Shown here: positions 1 to 10,707 of the stretch, in pieces | Numbering within the stretch: position 1 is the first letter of the stretch | Layout: each line of letters opens with the position of its first letter | Assembly (NCBI RefSeq): GCF_963678635.1 | Contig: NC_087062.1 | Coordinates: forward strand, 85,648,890 to 85,712,889 | Direction: 5' to 3' | Length of the DNA stretch: 64,000 bases | Source: Symsagittifera roscoffensis | Taxonomy: Eukaryota; Xenacoelomorpha; Acoela; Convolutidae | Notes under the pieces: model-generated | Database searches by the model: none | Seen by the model: only the letters and a program-made list of their open reading frames with translations | What the model was told of the DNA's origin: nothing | Made by a program: the position numbers and the translations under genes

Positions 1-1
1 C

Positions 2-184
2 GTAAAAAGACCATATAAAGATTCTGTTGCACCATCGCAGATAAAATGGTCATCAGATTTGGAGAATGTGACCAGGAAAAGATTCCATGAGAGGAAAAAC
101 CTAAAAGTTAGTAAATTGTTCAAAAACTTTGTGGAGGGAAATACGCTGGAGAAAACCCAGTGGAACAAAAACATAACCCCTTAA
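2..184 (+). CDS. Open frame at left edge, unidentified (partial)
   Basis: About 60 codons stay open from the window edge to a TAA at 182-184, with no ATG at the left side, so this would be the end of something that starts outside the window. The composition (many Lys, Glu and Asn, few hydrophobic runs) is coding-like compared with the AT-rich sequence after it. A stretch reading IKWSSDLENV faintly recalls the segment joining reverse transcriptase and RNase H in LTR elements, but this is too short to call. It could be a terminal exon, a transposon remnant or chance. Confidence 0.25.
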   Translation, partial: VKRPYKDSVAPSQIKWSSDLENVTRKRFHERKNLKVSKLFKNFVEGNTLEKTQWNKNITP

Positions 185-3041
185 ACAGGTTAAATTTTTA
201 AATACCGAGTTTTTTTTGAGGATCAAGTTTTTTTTCAAAACCTGGTATAAAACTGCAAAATTACGGCTTTAAACGTGCTATGAAACAAACAAAAACAACA
301 TTAAAGCCTCCAGAATTATTTACGTTATAAGGCTCGGTGGGTACTAGCCTCGAAACAGTTGTTAACTTGCCTAAATACAAATCACTCGCAAGAACAGTTC
401 AATCGACAATGCGCAACTGATTCCTCCCCCCCTTCAGTAAAATACAATGCCGTGCCTTTAATGTTAAGCAGAGGGGGGATAATTTGCTGCTTTTCGACTC
501 CTGTTCGGATGACAATGACCGTATGTTAATATTTGAAATGCGCGTGCTTCTAAAGTCATTCCTTGCTCCGACACTATTGCTTGAGCTCGACATTGAAACT
601 GGCATGACTGCTTGATCTTCTGAAATTTCCGGCACAAGTAATGAATCATCTTTACTGGATTACGTCGATTGTTTTGAAGCCATCCTCTTAGGACGCAGGG
701 GGTGCTGGGTGAGTTCCTTTTTTACTCTGGAGTTAGTTCAAAAGCGCCAAAACTCGAAGACAGAAAACCAACAACTCGGTCGAGTGATAGCATGGGGCCT
801 TCCAGATGTGGATGGGGTGTGCTCAACCCAACATTTACAAATTCATTGCCAGAGATAATGGTAAAATACAAAAAAAAAAGCCGAACCAGTTTAGTTCAAC
901 TCCCTAAACATTACAGCAACATAAAATTTTCAAGTAAATTGAGGGCCTCTTATTCAGTTTTGATTTTTAAATTTCTTTGTGCTTTAATTTAACCCTTTCA
1001 TCTAATTTCTTTTTATCTGATCTAAACTTTGGCCGCTTCTAATTTTCTTTTGCTACGATTCGTCGCGTGCTGCGAATAATCGCTTTTTGTAAATGGTACG
1101 AAAAGTTGCTTGCGAGGAATTTTGCTTGCGAGGAATTTTTTGGATAAAAAAATTTTCTTCGTCTTTTTGAACTTTTTAGGTTTTAAAATTGTTTTATCCT
1201 TGCTGAAAAGGTGTCGCTACGTTCTGCGGTTCTCCTTGATACGAGCAACCGAGCCTGGTTAATCGAATGTTAAGATTGTTGTTTGAAAATTGTTATCAGA
1301 AAACTATGTTTGTCTGCCATAAAGTTTGTTTTTAGTTGTTTTCTAAAGCAAAAAATTTCGACTAAAAAACACTCTTTCTCAAAAAATACATTGATTGGTG
1401 TCAACGCCTCCTTTTAAAACAGTTTTGTGGTTGGTCAGCCAAAAATGATATTGTTTAATAGTACTTTCAGACTAATTTCATTAATTTTTATTTGATTGTC
1501 TGGGATCGATATTTGCGTTTCCTAGTTTTCTCCTATTTTGACTTTTTTTTTCGATTTCATCTTGTTTACGAGGCAAGTTTTTAAAACCAAACTGAAGAAT
1601 TTTAAAACTTTGAACACCAAACTGAATCTTATGTTACATGATTACAACGATGCACATCTACAAATATTTTAAAGCTGGAACTTAAACCAATATGAGCTTG
1701 GCACCAACGCCAAGACAAACTGTAAGCGCGTCCGGATTTTTTGAATGAATTTGTTATTTTTATATTCAAACCATTCAAATCTCAATTCTCTGAAGCTGAG
1801 TGTAATTTTGAATATAAGTTTGACTGATGTTTATTCACTCTGGGTTGGAATGGAGAGGAATTTTGGTTCTGCTACACATGATTGTTACAAGTTAGTAAAG
1901 TTTTGTTTCGGGCGTTTTTTTGGCCTATTAATTTGCAATCATTTCTTAACACGTCGCCTGATCAAATAATTGGTTGGTCGTAACAATTAAATTAATCTAC
2001 TAGTCAAATTATACTACTTTTGCTTTCCTATTTTTCCAAAAATTCCGTTCAATACTTTCATACGGGAAAAATCATGCAGTTTCTGAACATATGAGAAATC
2101 ATGCAACAACATGAGATCATGCAACACAAGCATGCAAAAACCTGGGTAAAAAATTTTGAAAAAAAAAATCCAATGAAAAGAGGCCGAATGCGCCCAATTT
2201 TGATACGATTGGTCCCCTAATTATCACGGTGAAGAATGACCCAAGGGTGGCCATATAGGAGTCCAATTTTTAGCAAATTGGACTCATTTATCCTTTCCAT
2301 GGCAAATCAAGGACCAAAAGTTGGGCTCTTTTAGCCCCTTTTGTATAAAAACATTTTTACTTGAGTGACTCGAACCGACTGATTGAGAGTATCCAAGACA
2401 ATTTTGATCCCTCCCTGCACTGGAATTCCAAAAAAATCATTTGATTTGAATTTTTTGTCCGAGTCATAAATAAAAATAGAACTCACTTTTTGTCTATAAG
2501 ACCAAAATTTAACCAGTTATAGTCTGTTAAAAATGCATTATTTAGCTATTATTATTATAAAAAAAGCATTAAATCTATTGAAAACAGATTATAATCAATT
2601 AATTTGCACTATTGCATATGAAGACAATGAAACTCTTCTATAATCAATTCTTTCCACTTTATTGAGATGCGCACATTTTAAACTAAAGCTGGCTGCTTTT
2701 TAGATTCAACCATTTTCTGCTCAATTTAGATTTTTTACTCATTTTCTGTTACTCAATTTTGTCGCTTAAAACCATTTTCTTAATTTAATTAAAAATTGGG
2801 GAGAACGTAAACATGAAGGTGGACAATGTTTGTATGTATGTACACATTTATGTACGTATGTTGTAATTTTGAGAGGGAGTCAAAACTTTCCTAAAAGTGC
2901 GCACAAATTTTGTTGACCAATTTTTGATTAACATTGGGCAACATTGAGTAAAAATGACTTTTTGGGCAAGATTTCGCAAAAACGACATTTTGATTTTTAT
3001 TTTAAATATTGGTCAAGCAAAAATGTGTCGCAATTCTCCTG
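185..3041. other. AT-rich non-coding stretch
   Basis: No supported gene. Open frames here are short, lack family motifs and sit in T-rich sequence. A slightly GC-richer patch at 400-850 contains short overlapping frames on both strands without recognisable motifs. Small direct repeats occur at 2065-2140 (several copies around ATCATGCA) and a TGTATGTA-type simple repeat at 2830-2862. Confidence 0.6.
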
Positions 3042-3300
3042 TGTGGGATGCAAGACTACACTAATTTAGTAAACTATTTAAAAGTTGAAGTTTAATTCAG
3101 TGGTATAAATTGGTTACTAAATCAATAAAAAAGATATGACTGCAATCTTTCAGCAAGCATAAAAGGGTGACTAGAGGTTTGTTAGCACACCGTCACGGTT
3201 GGGATACCGGACCCGACCTTGACATTTTAATTGCGAATAAAACTTTAATCTTCACATAGGTTGTCAACCTGATCTAAAGCATGCTGTATGGCTACCACCA
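3042..3300 (-). repeat. 3' LTR of element A
   Basis: About 259 bp, matching 9478-9732 along its length. On the minus strand it starts TGGTGG and ends CCCACA, giving the usual TG...CA ends. Several substitutions and small indels separate the two copies. Confidence 0.9.
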
Positions 3301-3316
3301 AACTTCCCCCTCCAGG
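3301..3316 (-). other. Polypurine tract of element A
   Basis: The minus strand reads GGAGGGGGAAGTT directly before the TGG start of the 3' LTR, which is the position and composition expected for the plus-strand primer of an LTR retrotransposon. Confidence 0.75.
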
Positions 3317-3412
3317 GAAAAGTTTTTTAGTGTTCGCAAAATTGAAAAATTGATTAAGTATGAGTTTTAAAAAGTTTTAGTTTCTTCCAACTAGATAAAT
3401 CTCCCTTTCTTC

Positions 3413-4399
3413 TTATGACGACGCAGACAACTCCTCCGCCGACACAGGCACAGCACCGCAAATTTCTCTCTTAGGCGAAACAGTCAAGGCAGAAATCTCT
3501 TTCACAGCATGCCTGATGGGACTGCCATAGAATTTCGTCTGTCTACGAATACGTCCTGGCGGTTTCGACGAAGACTGTGCGGCTTCAGTGTCCGTTTCTG
3601 GGGAGCATTCCGTTGGGCTGGAACCTGGAGTTGGTGTTTTTGCAGTGGTCCTGGAGAAAATAACAGGACCTTCTTGCGGTGTTCTTTTAGGGCTTATAAT
3701 GATGTCGTCATCCGAGGAAATCGGAGTCATCGCTGAAGAATTGAGTGTTATGCCCCGATCTGGTCTGGCTGTATCGTCTGTTGCTATCGTGACTTTCTTT
3801 GGAACCTCCTTCAGCGCTCCCTCCTTTAAATCTGTTGCTTTCTTAAAACTGATTAGTTGTTCCTGTTGGGATTTTTCGACCACAGCGGATTTTTTTGCTG
3901 GGGATGACTCTGCATTAGGGGGTGGAATTACCCCTCCAGAACTCGATGAGGACTTAGTTAGGTCCACTACTGGAGTCGAAGACGGCGCTGGCCCAGGTTG
4001 CCTCATCGGTTCTAGTGAGGTGCTTGGCTTGATTGGCCTGAACATAGAGATGGGGTAAAGAGACGGCTTCGGTCTTGATGTACTCGACTCAGCGATTAGT
4101 GTCCGTCTAGGTGCCAGTTTTATGGGGACATTGTCACCATCCGACGAAGAAGATGTTGGATCTCGAGCTCTCTTGCTGTTCTTGGGTTGTTTCTGTCTTT
4201 GGCCTAAAAGTCTAGGGTCGTTATTTTTTATTCTAAAAGATATGTTTTGTTTTTTCCTTATAATTTTCCCCTTTTCTGTTTTATAGGTATTATTTGTTAC
4301 TTTGACTGAAAGGTTTGAATAATTGTTTTCCCGACCTCCTGTCCAATACTTTTCTGAATATCTACACTTGATTAGGATTAGATAATAAGAGTTGTTCAA
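3413..4399 (-). CDS. Element A C-terminal pol tail / 3' open frame, 328 codons
   Basis: The longest uninterrupted frame in the window. It is rich in Ser, Pro, Thr and Lys and looks largely disordered, with no membrane segment or signal peptide, which argues against an envelope protein. Near its C terminus it has GRIRRQTKFYGSPIR, resembling the basic (R)RxxxxYG-type tail that ends many gypsy pol polyproteins. It follows the integrase in the right orientation and ends about 100 bases before the polypurine tract. The first ~60 codons are Asn/Lys-rich and may be read-in from a shifted frame, so the true start is uncertain. An ORF3-like accessory protein is an alternative. Confidence 0.6.
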   Translation of the reverse strand: MNNSYYLILIKCRYSEKYWTGGRENNYSNLSVKVTNNTYKTEKGKIIRKKQNISFRIKNNDPRLLGQRQKQPKNSKRARDPTSSSSDGDNVPIKLAPRRTLIAESSTSRPKPSLYPISMFRPIKPSTSLEPMRQPGPAPSSTPVVDLTKSSSSSGGVIPPPNAESSPAKKSAVVEKSQQEQLISFKKATDLKEGALKEVPKKVTIATDDTARPDRGITLNSSAMTPISSDDDIIISPKRTPQEGPVIFSRTTAKTPTPGSSPTECSPETDTEAAQSSSKPPGRIRRQTKFYGSPIRHAVKEISALTVSPKREICGAVPVSAEELSASS

Positions 4400-4564
4400 T
4401 GTTACTTTTCGCCTTTGAAGATGAAGATGAAGAAAATAGGGTGTCTGAGCAAAATATCAACGTTCCAATTGATAAATTATTCCTCAGAGAAGCTGCTAAA
4501 GGTTGGTTACGGTATGTTAACGTTCGCAGAGCCTTAGTCCCTTCGTCATGTGATAAAGTCTTTA

Positions 4565-5649
4565 TCATGGACATCTATCTTCATTGGTCAAATCGTCTAG
4601 GGCTTGATATAAAGGAGTGTCCGCTATCGAGTCTGAGGCAACTTTAAATCTGGGGGACACGTCTCTACTAGATCGGCCGTGATGGATAAATTTGACCCTA
4701 GATCTACTGTCACATGCTTCTCTGCGTTCATCAGGGGTTAGGGCGTCCCTAGCTAGGTTTTGATGATTGAATATATCCTTTAATTTGTCGGACATTATCG
4801 ACCCTTACGAAATAGGTTTCCTACCAAATTGAAGATCAAGAAAGGCGAAAAGGGAGTTTCTGAGTTTTTAGTGGTGCGTATGTCATAAATAATAGGTTTC
4901 AGCGCGTCCTGAATACTCGGGCAATTTTCTTCTAGTTGAACGGCCCCCAATTTTCTCTTAATTGTTTGGATTGTCTTTTCAACTAAGCCACAACATTGGT
5001 GTTCCCCCACCGGTCAGAAAACATGTTTGATACCTTTATTTTTACAAAAATCGCTGTCTAAATGTCGGACATTTAGTCTCACTGAATAACGAAATTGAGT
5101 ATTGGTCAGTTTTGATGGCATTGGGGATGCTATGTGTGGATATATGTTCCATCGAAAACTTTGTTATCTTTTAGCGCTTGTTGTTGAACGGGTTAATATG
5201 ACCGAAGGGAATTTTGAACATCTGTCTATCGCTACCAAGGTATAAATTGGTTTCGCTTCGCCGTATGACAAGGGACCTGCATAATCGAGTTGTAGTTCTA
5301 ATTTCGGGGCATTAGGGATATGGAGAGGTTTAGCAGAGTTGAAATTGCTCATTGGTTTGAGGTTCTTACCAAATTTTGTACACAGGATACAACTTTCACA
5401 GATCGACACGATATCCCGATGAATTTTGGGTCACAACACATATTGGGCCGCGTCTATCATTGCCTCCTGACCGGGGTGCGAGCAATGAAGTCTAGAAAGG
5501 ACTGTTTTCTGGAGACACTGAGGAATGGCGAATCTGTCGTCTAATATGACACAACCGTCGACTACTGCGATGGAGGACCAGAAAGTACGTAAGTAGGGGT
5601 CGAAACGGCAGAATCCTTCGTAGTCGTTGCTTTTAACTGCCTTCCTCAT
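4565..5649 (-). pseudogene. Integrase region of element A (broken)
   Basis: Integrase inserts the cDNA into the host genome. Reading right to left, 5649-5431 carries the His part of the zinc-binding domain (LHCSHPGQEAMIDAA). Next, 5409-5164 carries its two cysteines (CESCILC) followed by the catalytic core with LDYAGPL, containing the first Asp, and VAIDRCSKFP. Then 5010-4795 carries GLVEKTIQTIKRKL, containing the catalytic Glu. The stretch 4795-4565 holds the C-terminal part. Frame changes and stops separate the pieces, so no functional enzyme can be made from this copy. Confidence 0.85.
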
Positions 5650-6039
5650 TATCTTAGTGTTGAGTCGTCTGCGACGAGCTCAGCCAACACATACGCGTCT
5701 AAGATTCCAGTGAGTCCTGGAAGAGTTTTCTTGTCCTTTGCTACCACAGATTTGTGTTGACCCTGACAGCGTTGACTTGCATAGTTCTGATGCTCCTTTT
5801 CAGTCTAAAGTTGGCTAGAGCTGTGGCGTATTTAGTTTTCTTTGACAACTTTTAGTTGGCCTGCTGCGCGGTCCTTCTGCGGTTGAGGTTCTCTCTCTCG
5901 GTCGTGAGAGATCCACAATGAATTTTGACGTCGGGGCATCTTCGCTCACCAAAAGATCAAAGCTGTCGACTGTGACAGATTTATTCATTATCATTCTCTT
6001 TGAAAGTTGACGATTTTAATTAGACCGAATATGATTCTT

Positions 6040-6450
6040 GATGAGTATAAATCTGTTTTTGGTCAAGATGGGGGTTTAGAATTGGGTTTTGATGGTTGAG
6101 TTGGGTCGTGTTTGCACGATATTGAATGTATAATATTCTTTTTGAATATTGATGAGACCAAATTTGCATAAAGCGCTGGGATTGCTCGAGACAATTGAAC
6201 GCATACTTGTAGCCCTCAAGCGATGAAATAATGGCATAAATCCTAAATTCTGATTGGGTGAAACCATTTGTAACAAATTTTACGCCTTCTCGCGGATTCT
6301 TGCATAAAAAAATTGTTAAATCTGATTGGTTTAGAGTTTTGGTTAAAATTCCGTCGCCCTCTAGCGTTAGAGATTTGTAAAATAAATCATTGAGATTGTT
6401 AAATTTGGTGTGCTAATTTTAGCTCCCTCTCGCGGAATTGTGACATAACA
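6040..6450. repeat. AT-rich insertion with short repeats inside element A pol
   Basis: Between the RNase H tether (ending near 6450) and the next pol-like sequence there is AT-rich, non-coding DNA. Similar phrases recur within it: CTCGCGGA at 6291 and 6427, and (T)CTGATTGG or TTTGATTGG at 6250, 6320 and 6460. It looks like a small secondary insertion into the retrotransposon; its exact ends are not clear. Confidence 0.4.
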
Positions 6451-6459
6451 TGTATCGTG

Positions 6460-7560
6460 GTTTGATTGGTTCAAATATTTGATATAATTTTCAAGATTGG
6501 GCTGTATCTCCCTGTAAGTACTAAAAATGGCTGAAACTGGTAGATATTGGTCTGATTTCTGGTCGGTTGAAAGTTCTTTCTTCACGAGATTTTCCAGTGT
6601 ATCGCAGGCTTCAAGAACTTCTGAGTAGATTTGCCGACTTATTGCACGTCGAAAGATGAATATTCGGGAGCTGCTGAAGATTGATTACGTGAAAAGTAGT
6701 CCACTCTGCCTAACTTAGAGTCTGCTATATGATTCACTTCAAAGTCAAATGGTAATAATCTGTCAACCCATCTGGTTAATCTAGATTGGTATGATTTATT
6801 TCCCCTTTTGGTGCTTAAGGCTTAAATAAATGCCTTATGATTAGTTAAAACTTAAATTTATTTCCTAGTAAATAGTTTCTAAACGTTTCACATGACCAAA
6901 CGGTGGCTAAAACTTCTAATTCGTTCGTACTATACTTTTTCTCCTGGACTTTTAACAGACGTGAAGGGAATGTTTTTGGTGCCCAGGTACTATCAGATAA
7001 GTATTGCTCGAGTGCCGCCCCTAGTCCGCTGTCGCATTTTCTTCTCGATTTACTTTTTTGGTCATAGTGTACTTTTTTGTTATTTCCGAAATGAGTTTAA
7101 GACTTATGTTAAATGTATCTTGATGTTCTTTGTTTCAAATAAATTTAGCTTTGTTGCTGAGTTTTAAAGACGGTCTGAAATTTTCCGTGTAGAGCTGAAG
7201 GTTTGGAAGGAAATTTTGTAGATGGTTTAACACGCCCATATAGGATCTTAATTGTTTCAATCTTCTAGGGGTTTTTAGGTCCAATAATGCTTGAACTTTT
7301 GAGTATTTTGGATATATCCAGAATTGTCTATACCGTAACCTAGCCAAGTGCTTTTCCTGGCCGAAAACACGCCTTTGGATAGTTTCAGGGCGAAACCTTC
7401 TCTATCCAGTTTTTGGAGTACTTTTTCGACCGTTTTGTTATGTTCTTCAATGGACCCTTTGGAAACGATTAAAACATCATCTAGGAACAGATAACTCCCG
7501 GAATGTTTTGTAAAGTTTTGTCCATGGCCGAGCCTGAATGTTTTGAATTGATAATTTGAG
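6460..7560 (-). pseudogene. Reverse transcriptase and RNase H of element A (broken)
   Basis: Reverse transcriptase copies element RNA and RNase H removes the RNA template. The minus strand near 7500-7450 reads SYLFLDDVLIVSKGS, the FLDD version of the catalytic YxDD box. Then come a thumb/connection segment in 7347-7135 (TPRRLKQLRSYMGVLNHLQ) and RNase H near 7040-6900 (DSGLGAALEQ ... EKKYSTNELEVLA). The RNase H frame runs on into a linker down to about 6450. Several stops and frameshifts interrupt it. The fingers and palm N-terminal to FLDD (7664-7510) are poorly preserved. Confidence 0.85.
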
Positions 7561-7663
7561 CTGCAACGTCGAGTTGTTCTAGTAGGTTTGTCATCTGATA
7601 TTGATTTTTATAAATTTGCGCATTTGTTTATTTTTACTATGTGGCCTTCTTTCATTGGCTTAG

Positions 7664-8287
7664 TTATTTCTGCGCCCATTTTTTGCTGGATTTGAATCGA
7701 TACTCTACGTCGTTTTCTTGAATAGTCACCAGTGGGTCCTTAAAGACCGAATGAACGCGGTGATTTTTTGATCTTCCAAATCTAGAGAAGACATCACTGT
7801 ATTTAGATTTGAAATGCTCTTTCCATGTTTGTGAATCTTCAGATAATGTTGCTTCTGAAACTTCCATGATAATTTGGTAACGCTCCTGAACTGTACGAAT
7901 TCTGAGTGAGCTCTGGAGATCTAAGCCCAGGAGACACCTCCTTCTGTTTTCAGTAACTACAAATTTTGCATTTTCGACCTTCCAACCTAAGGATGAAATC
8001 TTAGTTAGTAGTGTTCCGTGGAGGGTTATGGGTTTTCTGTTATAATCAAAATATAAAGTATCTCCTGGGAGATCTTTTAATGGTAGAAAGTTAACATTTT
8101 TTCCGGATTTTAGTAGAATATCTGCAGTACGTTTGTGTACAAAAGAGGCATGGCTACCTGTGTCGATTGATGCTTTAAAGAAGGACATATTTAACCTGAT
8201 GGTAGCTTGTAATGCTTTGATTTTCCCGAATTCGTTTTGTTTACTTCTAATTTTTGACAGACTTGGTCGACTTTGACCTAAGTTCAT
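7664..8287 (-). pseudogene. Aspartic protease and start of RT, element A
   Basis: A 207-codon open frame. Near residue 40 it has the retropepsin active-site triad in the context ASIDTGSHASFV, and about 75 residues later CLLGLDL, the usual ILG-type second protease motif. The C-terminal ~70 residues (KYSDVFSRFG...) match the start of a gypsy reverse transcriptase. In life the protease would process the Gag-Pol polyprotein. The frame is open, but it is cut off from gag upstream and RT downstream by frameshifts. Confidence 0.8.
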
Positions 8288-8832
8288 GCTGGAATGAGTT
8301 GATATGTGGTAATGATTTTCCCGATGACTGAATATTTAATACAGAAAGTTTTGATTCGCTATCTGACGTAGTGAAGTTATATTCTTCTTCCGCGGTGTCT
8401 TCTGATTCTTCATTGTCTACATTCTTTCGAGAATTGCACACTTTGGCGAAGTGCCCTTTTTGCCTCATGTTTTGCAAGTAACATTTTTTGCTGAGCATGA
8501 TTGACGATGGCTTGGTGAGTTACTGTTTCTGCGGAAGTAACATGGTTTGGATTCCCTGTTTCTTCTTGGATCATCAGAGTTTTTGTTGTTTCGGGCTCTA
8601 GATATTCTGTTTTGCAGATTATTTTTTTTTGAATCTATAATGTTGATTCTTGTTTGATCTTGAAGGAGTTTTGAGTGGATAGTGGAGTGAAAGATGAATT
8701 CTGGCCCATTGGATTAAGTGGAGCTGAAGCGGTAACGTAGCCCTTTTCTTGTAAAAGAGCTGATTTTAAGGTTTCCTCCGGTGAATCACCTGGTCGAATA
8801 CAAAGTTCTCGCTGTATATCTTCAAACCGCAT
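8247..8832 (-). pseudogene. Gag C-terminal region with zinc knuckle, element A
   Basis: Two frames lie between gag and protease. 8832-8635 looks like the end of capsid plus a linker. 8498-8247 begins with the nucleocapsid knuckle, seen as KKGHFAKVC; its first cysteine pair (VTCKTxG) lies just upstream in another frame with a stop, so a frameshift has split one CCHC knuckle. An acidic linker (NEESEDTAEEE) leads into the protease frame. The knuckle would bind element RNA for packaging. Confidence 0.7.
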
Positions 8833-9031
8833 TTTTGCTATGAATAGGCCTCGAACGACTTCCTTTTCATTTTCTTTCGACTATCCACATTGAGCTGCTT
8901 GTCCCGATAGACGGAGAAAAAATCCTTCAAATCCATCGCCGTCGTTTTGACACGAGTTGTAGAGATGCATCCGTTCGACAATGAAATTTTTATCCTTCTT
9001 GAATAATTTTGTGCATTGTTCGGAAAATTCT

Positions 9032-9478
9032 TTAAATTGTGTTAACGTCGAAATTTGAAAGGAAACGTTTCTTCCCTTCAGTTCGTAATGAGAAGAGTAA
9101 TCTCGATTTTACCCTTTGATCAGCCTCATGATAATATATGTTGGGTTCGATTTTTGAACCTTTTTTTCGACGATCGGCATTCTGCTCGTTGGTTTTCCGA
9201 ACTTCTGCTTGATCGAGTTTGATACGACTTTCCGCGTCTGTGGCTGATTCAGATTCTCCTACATTTTCAGCTTTGGGAGACGGGTCGTCGAAAACTTCGG
9301 CTGGATCGGATAAAAGTACGTTCGGGTCGCAACGTTCCCTCAGTGTTATCGCTAAGAAGAATTGACCAATCCAAGAGTTCCAGTTAAAAGGTGGTTCTGG
9401 AGTTGGTCTGGACCAAAAAGTTGGAACTCCTAAACTGTCTGAATAGTCATCATGATTCAAGCCTGCTGGCTGCGCCAT
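9032..9478 (-). CDS. Gag N-terminal region of element A, 148 codons
   Basis: Gag would form the particle shell. The frame begins with an ATG at 9478-9476 whose A is the last base of the 5' LTR and whose next bases are the primer-binding site, so the first residues M-A-Q-P are encoded by the tRNA-complementary sequence. Residues 23-50 include a Trp-rich stretch (FWSRPTPEPPFNWNSWI) resembling the start of gypsy capsid domains, followed by a charged linker. The frame is truncated by a stop at 9032, and later gag sequence continues in other frames. Confidence 0.7.
   Translation of the reverse strand: MAQPAGLNHDDYSDSLGVPTFWSRPTPEPPFNWNSWIGQFFLAITLRERCDPNVLLSDPAEVFDDPSPKAENVGESESATDAESRIKLDQAEVRKTNEQNADRRKKGSKIEPNIYYHEADQRVKSRLLFSLRTEGKKRFLSNFDVNTI
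9461..9477 (-). other. Primer-binding site of element A
   Basis: The minus strand reads TGGCGCAGCCAGCAGGC directly after the LTR end. A TGG start complements the CCA end of a tRNA, and TGGCGCAG resembles the start described for the 17.6/297 gypsy group, which use a tRNA-Ser primer. The primer identity is inferred, not tested. Confidence 0.75.
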
Positions 9479-9732
9479 GTGGGATGCGAGGCTACTCTAA
9501 CTTAGTAAACTAACTAAAATTTGAAGTTTAATTCAATGGTATAAATTTTTTATTTAATCAATAAGATATGACTGCAATCTTCCAGCCAGCATAAAAGAGT
9601 GACTAGAGATTTGTTAGCACACTGTCACGGCTGGGATACCGGTCCCGACCTTGACATTTTATTTGCGATTAACACTTCAACATTCACACAAGTTGTCAAT
9701 CTGATCTAAAGCATGGTGTATGGCTAACACCA
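9478..9732 (-). repeat. 5' LTR of element A
   Basis: About 255 bp, aligned end to end with 3042-3300. It should contain the element promoter; an AT-rich patch sits in its middle, but I cannot assign a TATA box with confidence. Confidence 0.9.
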
Positions 9733-10413
9733 CACCCTATTAAATTTTACAGCTGGGCCGGGGGATGTCGGTTCTGGAGGGGGATAAAGTGGCGTGAGTA
9801 AGTGGCAAATGGGCAAACGTTTGGAAGTGTCTAACTTAGAAAACAAAGCGTGCACACGTTTTTGAAAAATTTCTGTTCTATTTGTAAACGCAGAAGTTCT
9901 TGCTAAATTTGAGATCAAGCGGAGCAAAATTAAAAAGGAAAAAAATCCATTTTATTTGATTTTAATTGCAGTATAAAAAACTTTAAATTTGTTAAAACTA
10001 TGAATTATAATCAATTTTTTATCCATTTTGGTATCAGAATGTAATATGAGAATCCCTCATATTGTGAACGTTTTAGTCCACAAAAATCCATTATAATTGA
10101 TTTCTTTACTTTTTTCTTACATGAAGTCTCTTCTACTAGTCTTTAGAATTACTTTTTTTGTTTTGATCTGCCTAAACTAATGTTAGGAAACTGAATGAAC
10201 ACAATTTGTTGAAAATTGGGCTCATACAGATCCTTTTTCGAAAAATTTGGGGTGATTCTGCTCCATTTGCTATAAATTGGGTTCATTCAGCCCGTTTTTT
10301 CTTCAATTTGATATTCGGCGCCCTAAATAGAAAAAACGAGACAAAATGGGGATAAAATTCGACACTGGAAGAACACTTATTTGTGTTTATGTGCGTTCTT
10401 TGATCTGTTTCAG
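9733..10413. other. Intergenic or intronic DNA before the first FN3 exon
   Basis: No supported gene. A 67-codon minus-strand frame (9927-9724) touches the LTR and has no recognisable motif. The segment ends in a good 3' splice site (polypyrimidine followed by CAG at 10411-10413). Confidence 0.6.
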
Positions 10414-10707
10414 TCGAAGCAGTAACCCTTTCCAAAATTAATCAGACAGATACGACCTTGACCTTGAGTGCCACTACTAACACTTCAGGATGGAATGGAA
10501 CAGTGGACATAATCGGTTTCAACTGCCAACCCTCCTGTCCCTCTTATACTTCTTACCCCACACCAGCGGGGGTCAACGAAACTACTGTTCCTCTGGAGGT
10601 GCACAACTTGATTCCAGGCACTGAGTACAAAACGACGCTGATCGGGATGCAATCGAACAATTTTGACAACTTCTCTTTTGAAACGAGCACAGAGTATTTT
10701 TGCACTG
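10414..10707 (+). CDS. Fibronectin-III-like membrane protein, FN3 exon 1 in window
   Basis: A 294-bp exon, phase 1 at both ends, bounded by TGTTTCAG and G|GTATGT. It encodes about 98 residues with several N-glycosylation sequons and an FN3-like pattern: a hydrophobic first strand (VTLSKIN), VHNLIPGTEY (the usual L.PGT.Y box between strands E and F) and an end in YFCT. One domain per symmetrical 1-1 exon is typical of FN3 proteins and allows domain gain or loss by exon shuffling. The next exon in the window follows a ~10-kb intron. Earlier exons, including the signal peptide, are not seen and probably lie to the left of the window. Confidence 0.75.

Larger units (their letters stand above)
3042..9732 (-). 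mobile_element. Ty3/gypsy-type LTR retrotransposon A (inactivated, both LTRs)
   Basis: The element reads right to left: 5' LTR (9478-9732), primer-binding site, gag, zinc knuckle, protease, reverse transcriptase, RNase H, integrase, a long C-terminal open frame, polypurine tract and 3' LTR (3042-3300). The order RT-RNaseH-integrase defines the Ty3/gypsy group. The two LTRs align over their whole length but differ at many positions. Together with the frameshifts and stops in gag and pol, this indicates an old, immobile copy. I found no matching target-site duplication: the five bases outside each LTR differ. It lies upstream of the fibronectin-III exons, probably in an intron or the 5' flank of that gene. 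Confidence 0.9.

Noticed and set aside
399-649. Two overlapping minus-strand frames (78 and 61 codons)
   Set aside because: No family motif; two overlapping frames of similar length and no context. The Ser-rich stretch alone is not enough.
3509-4058. Plus-strand frames of 75 and 156 codons across 3.5-4.1 kb
   Set aside because: They are shadows of the 328-codon minus-strand frame at the end of element A.
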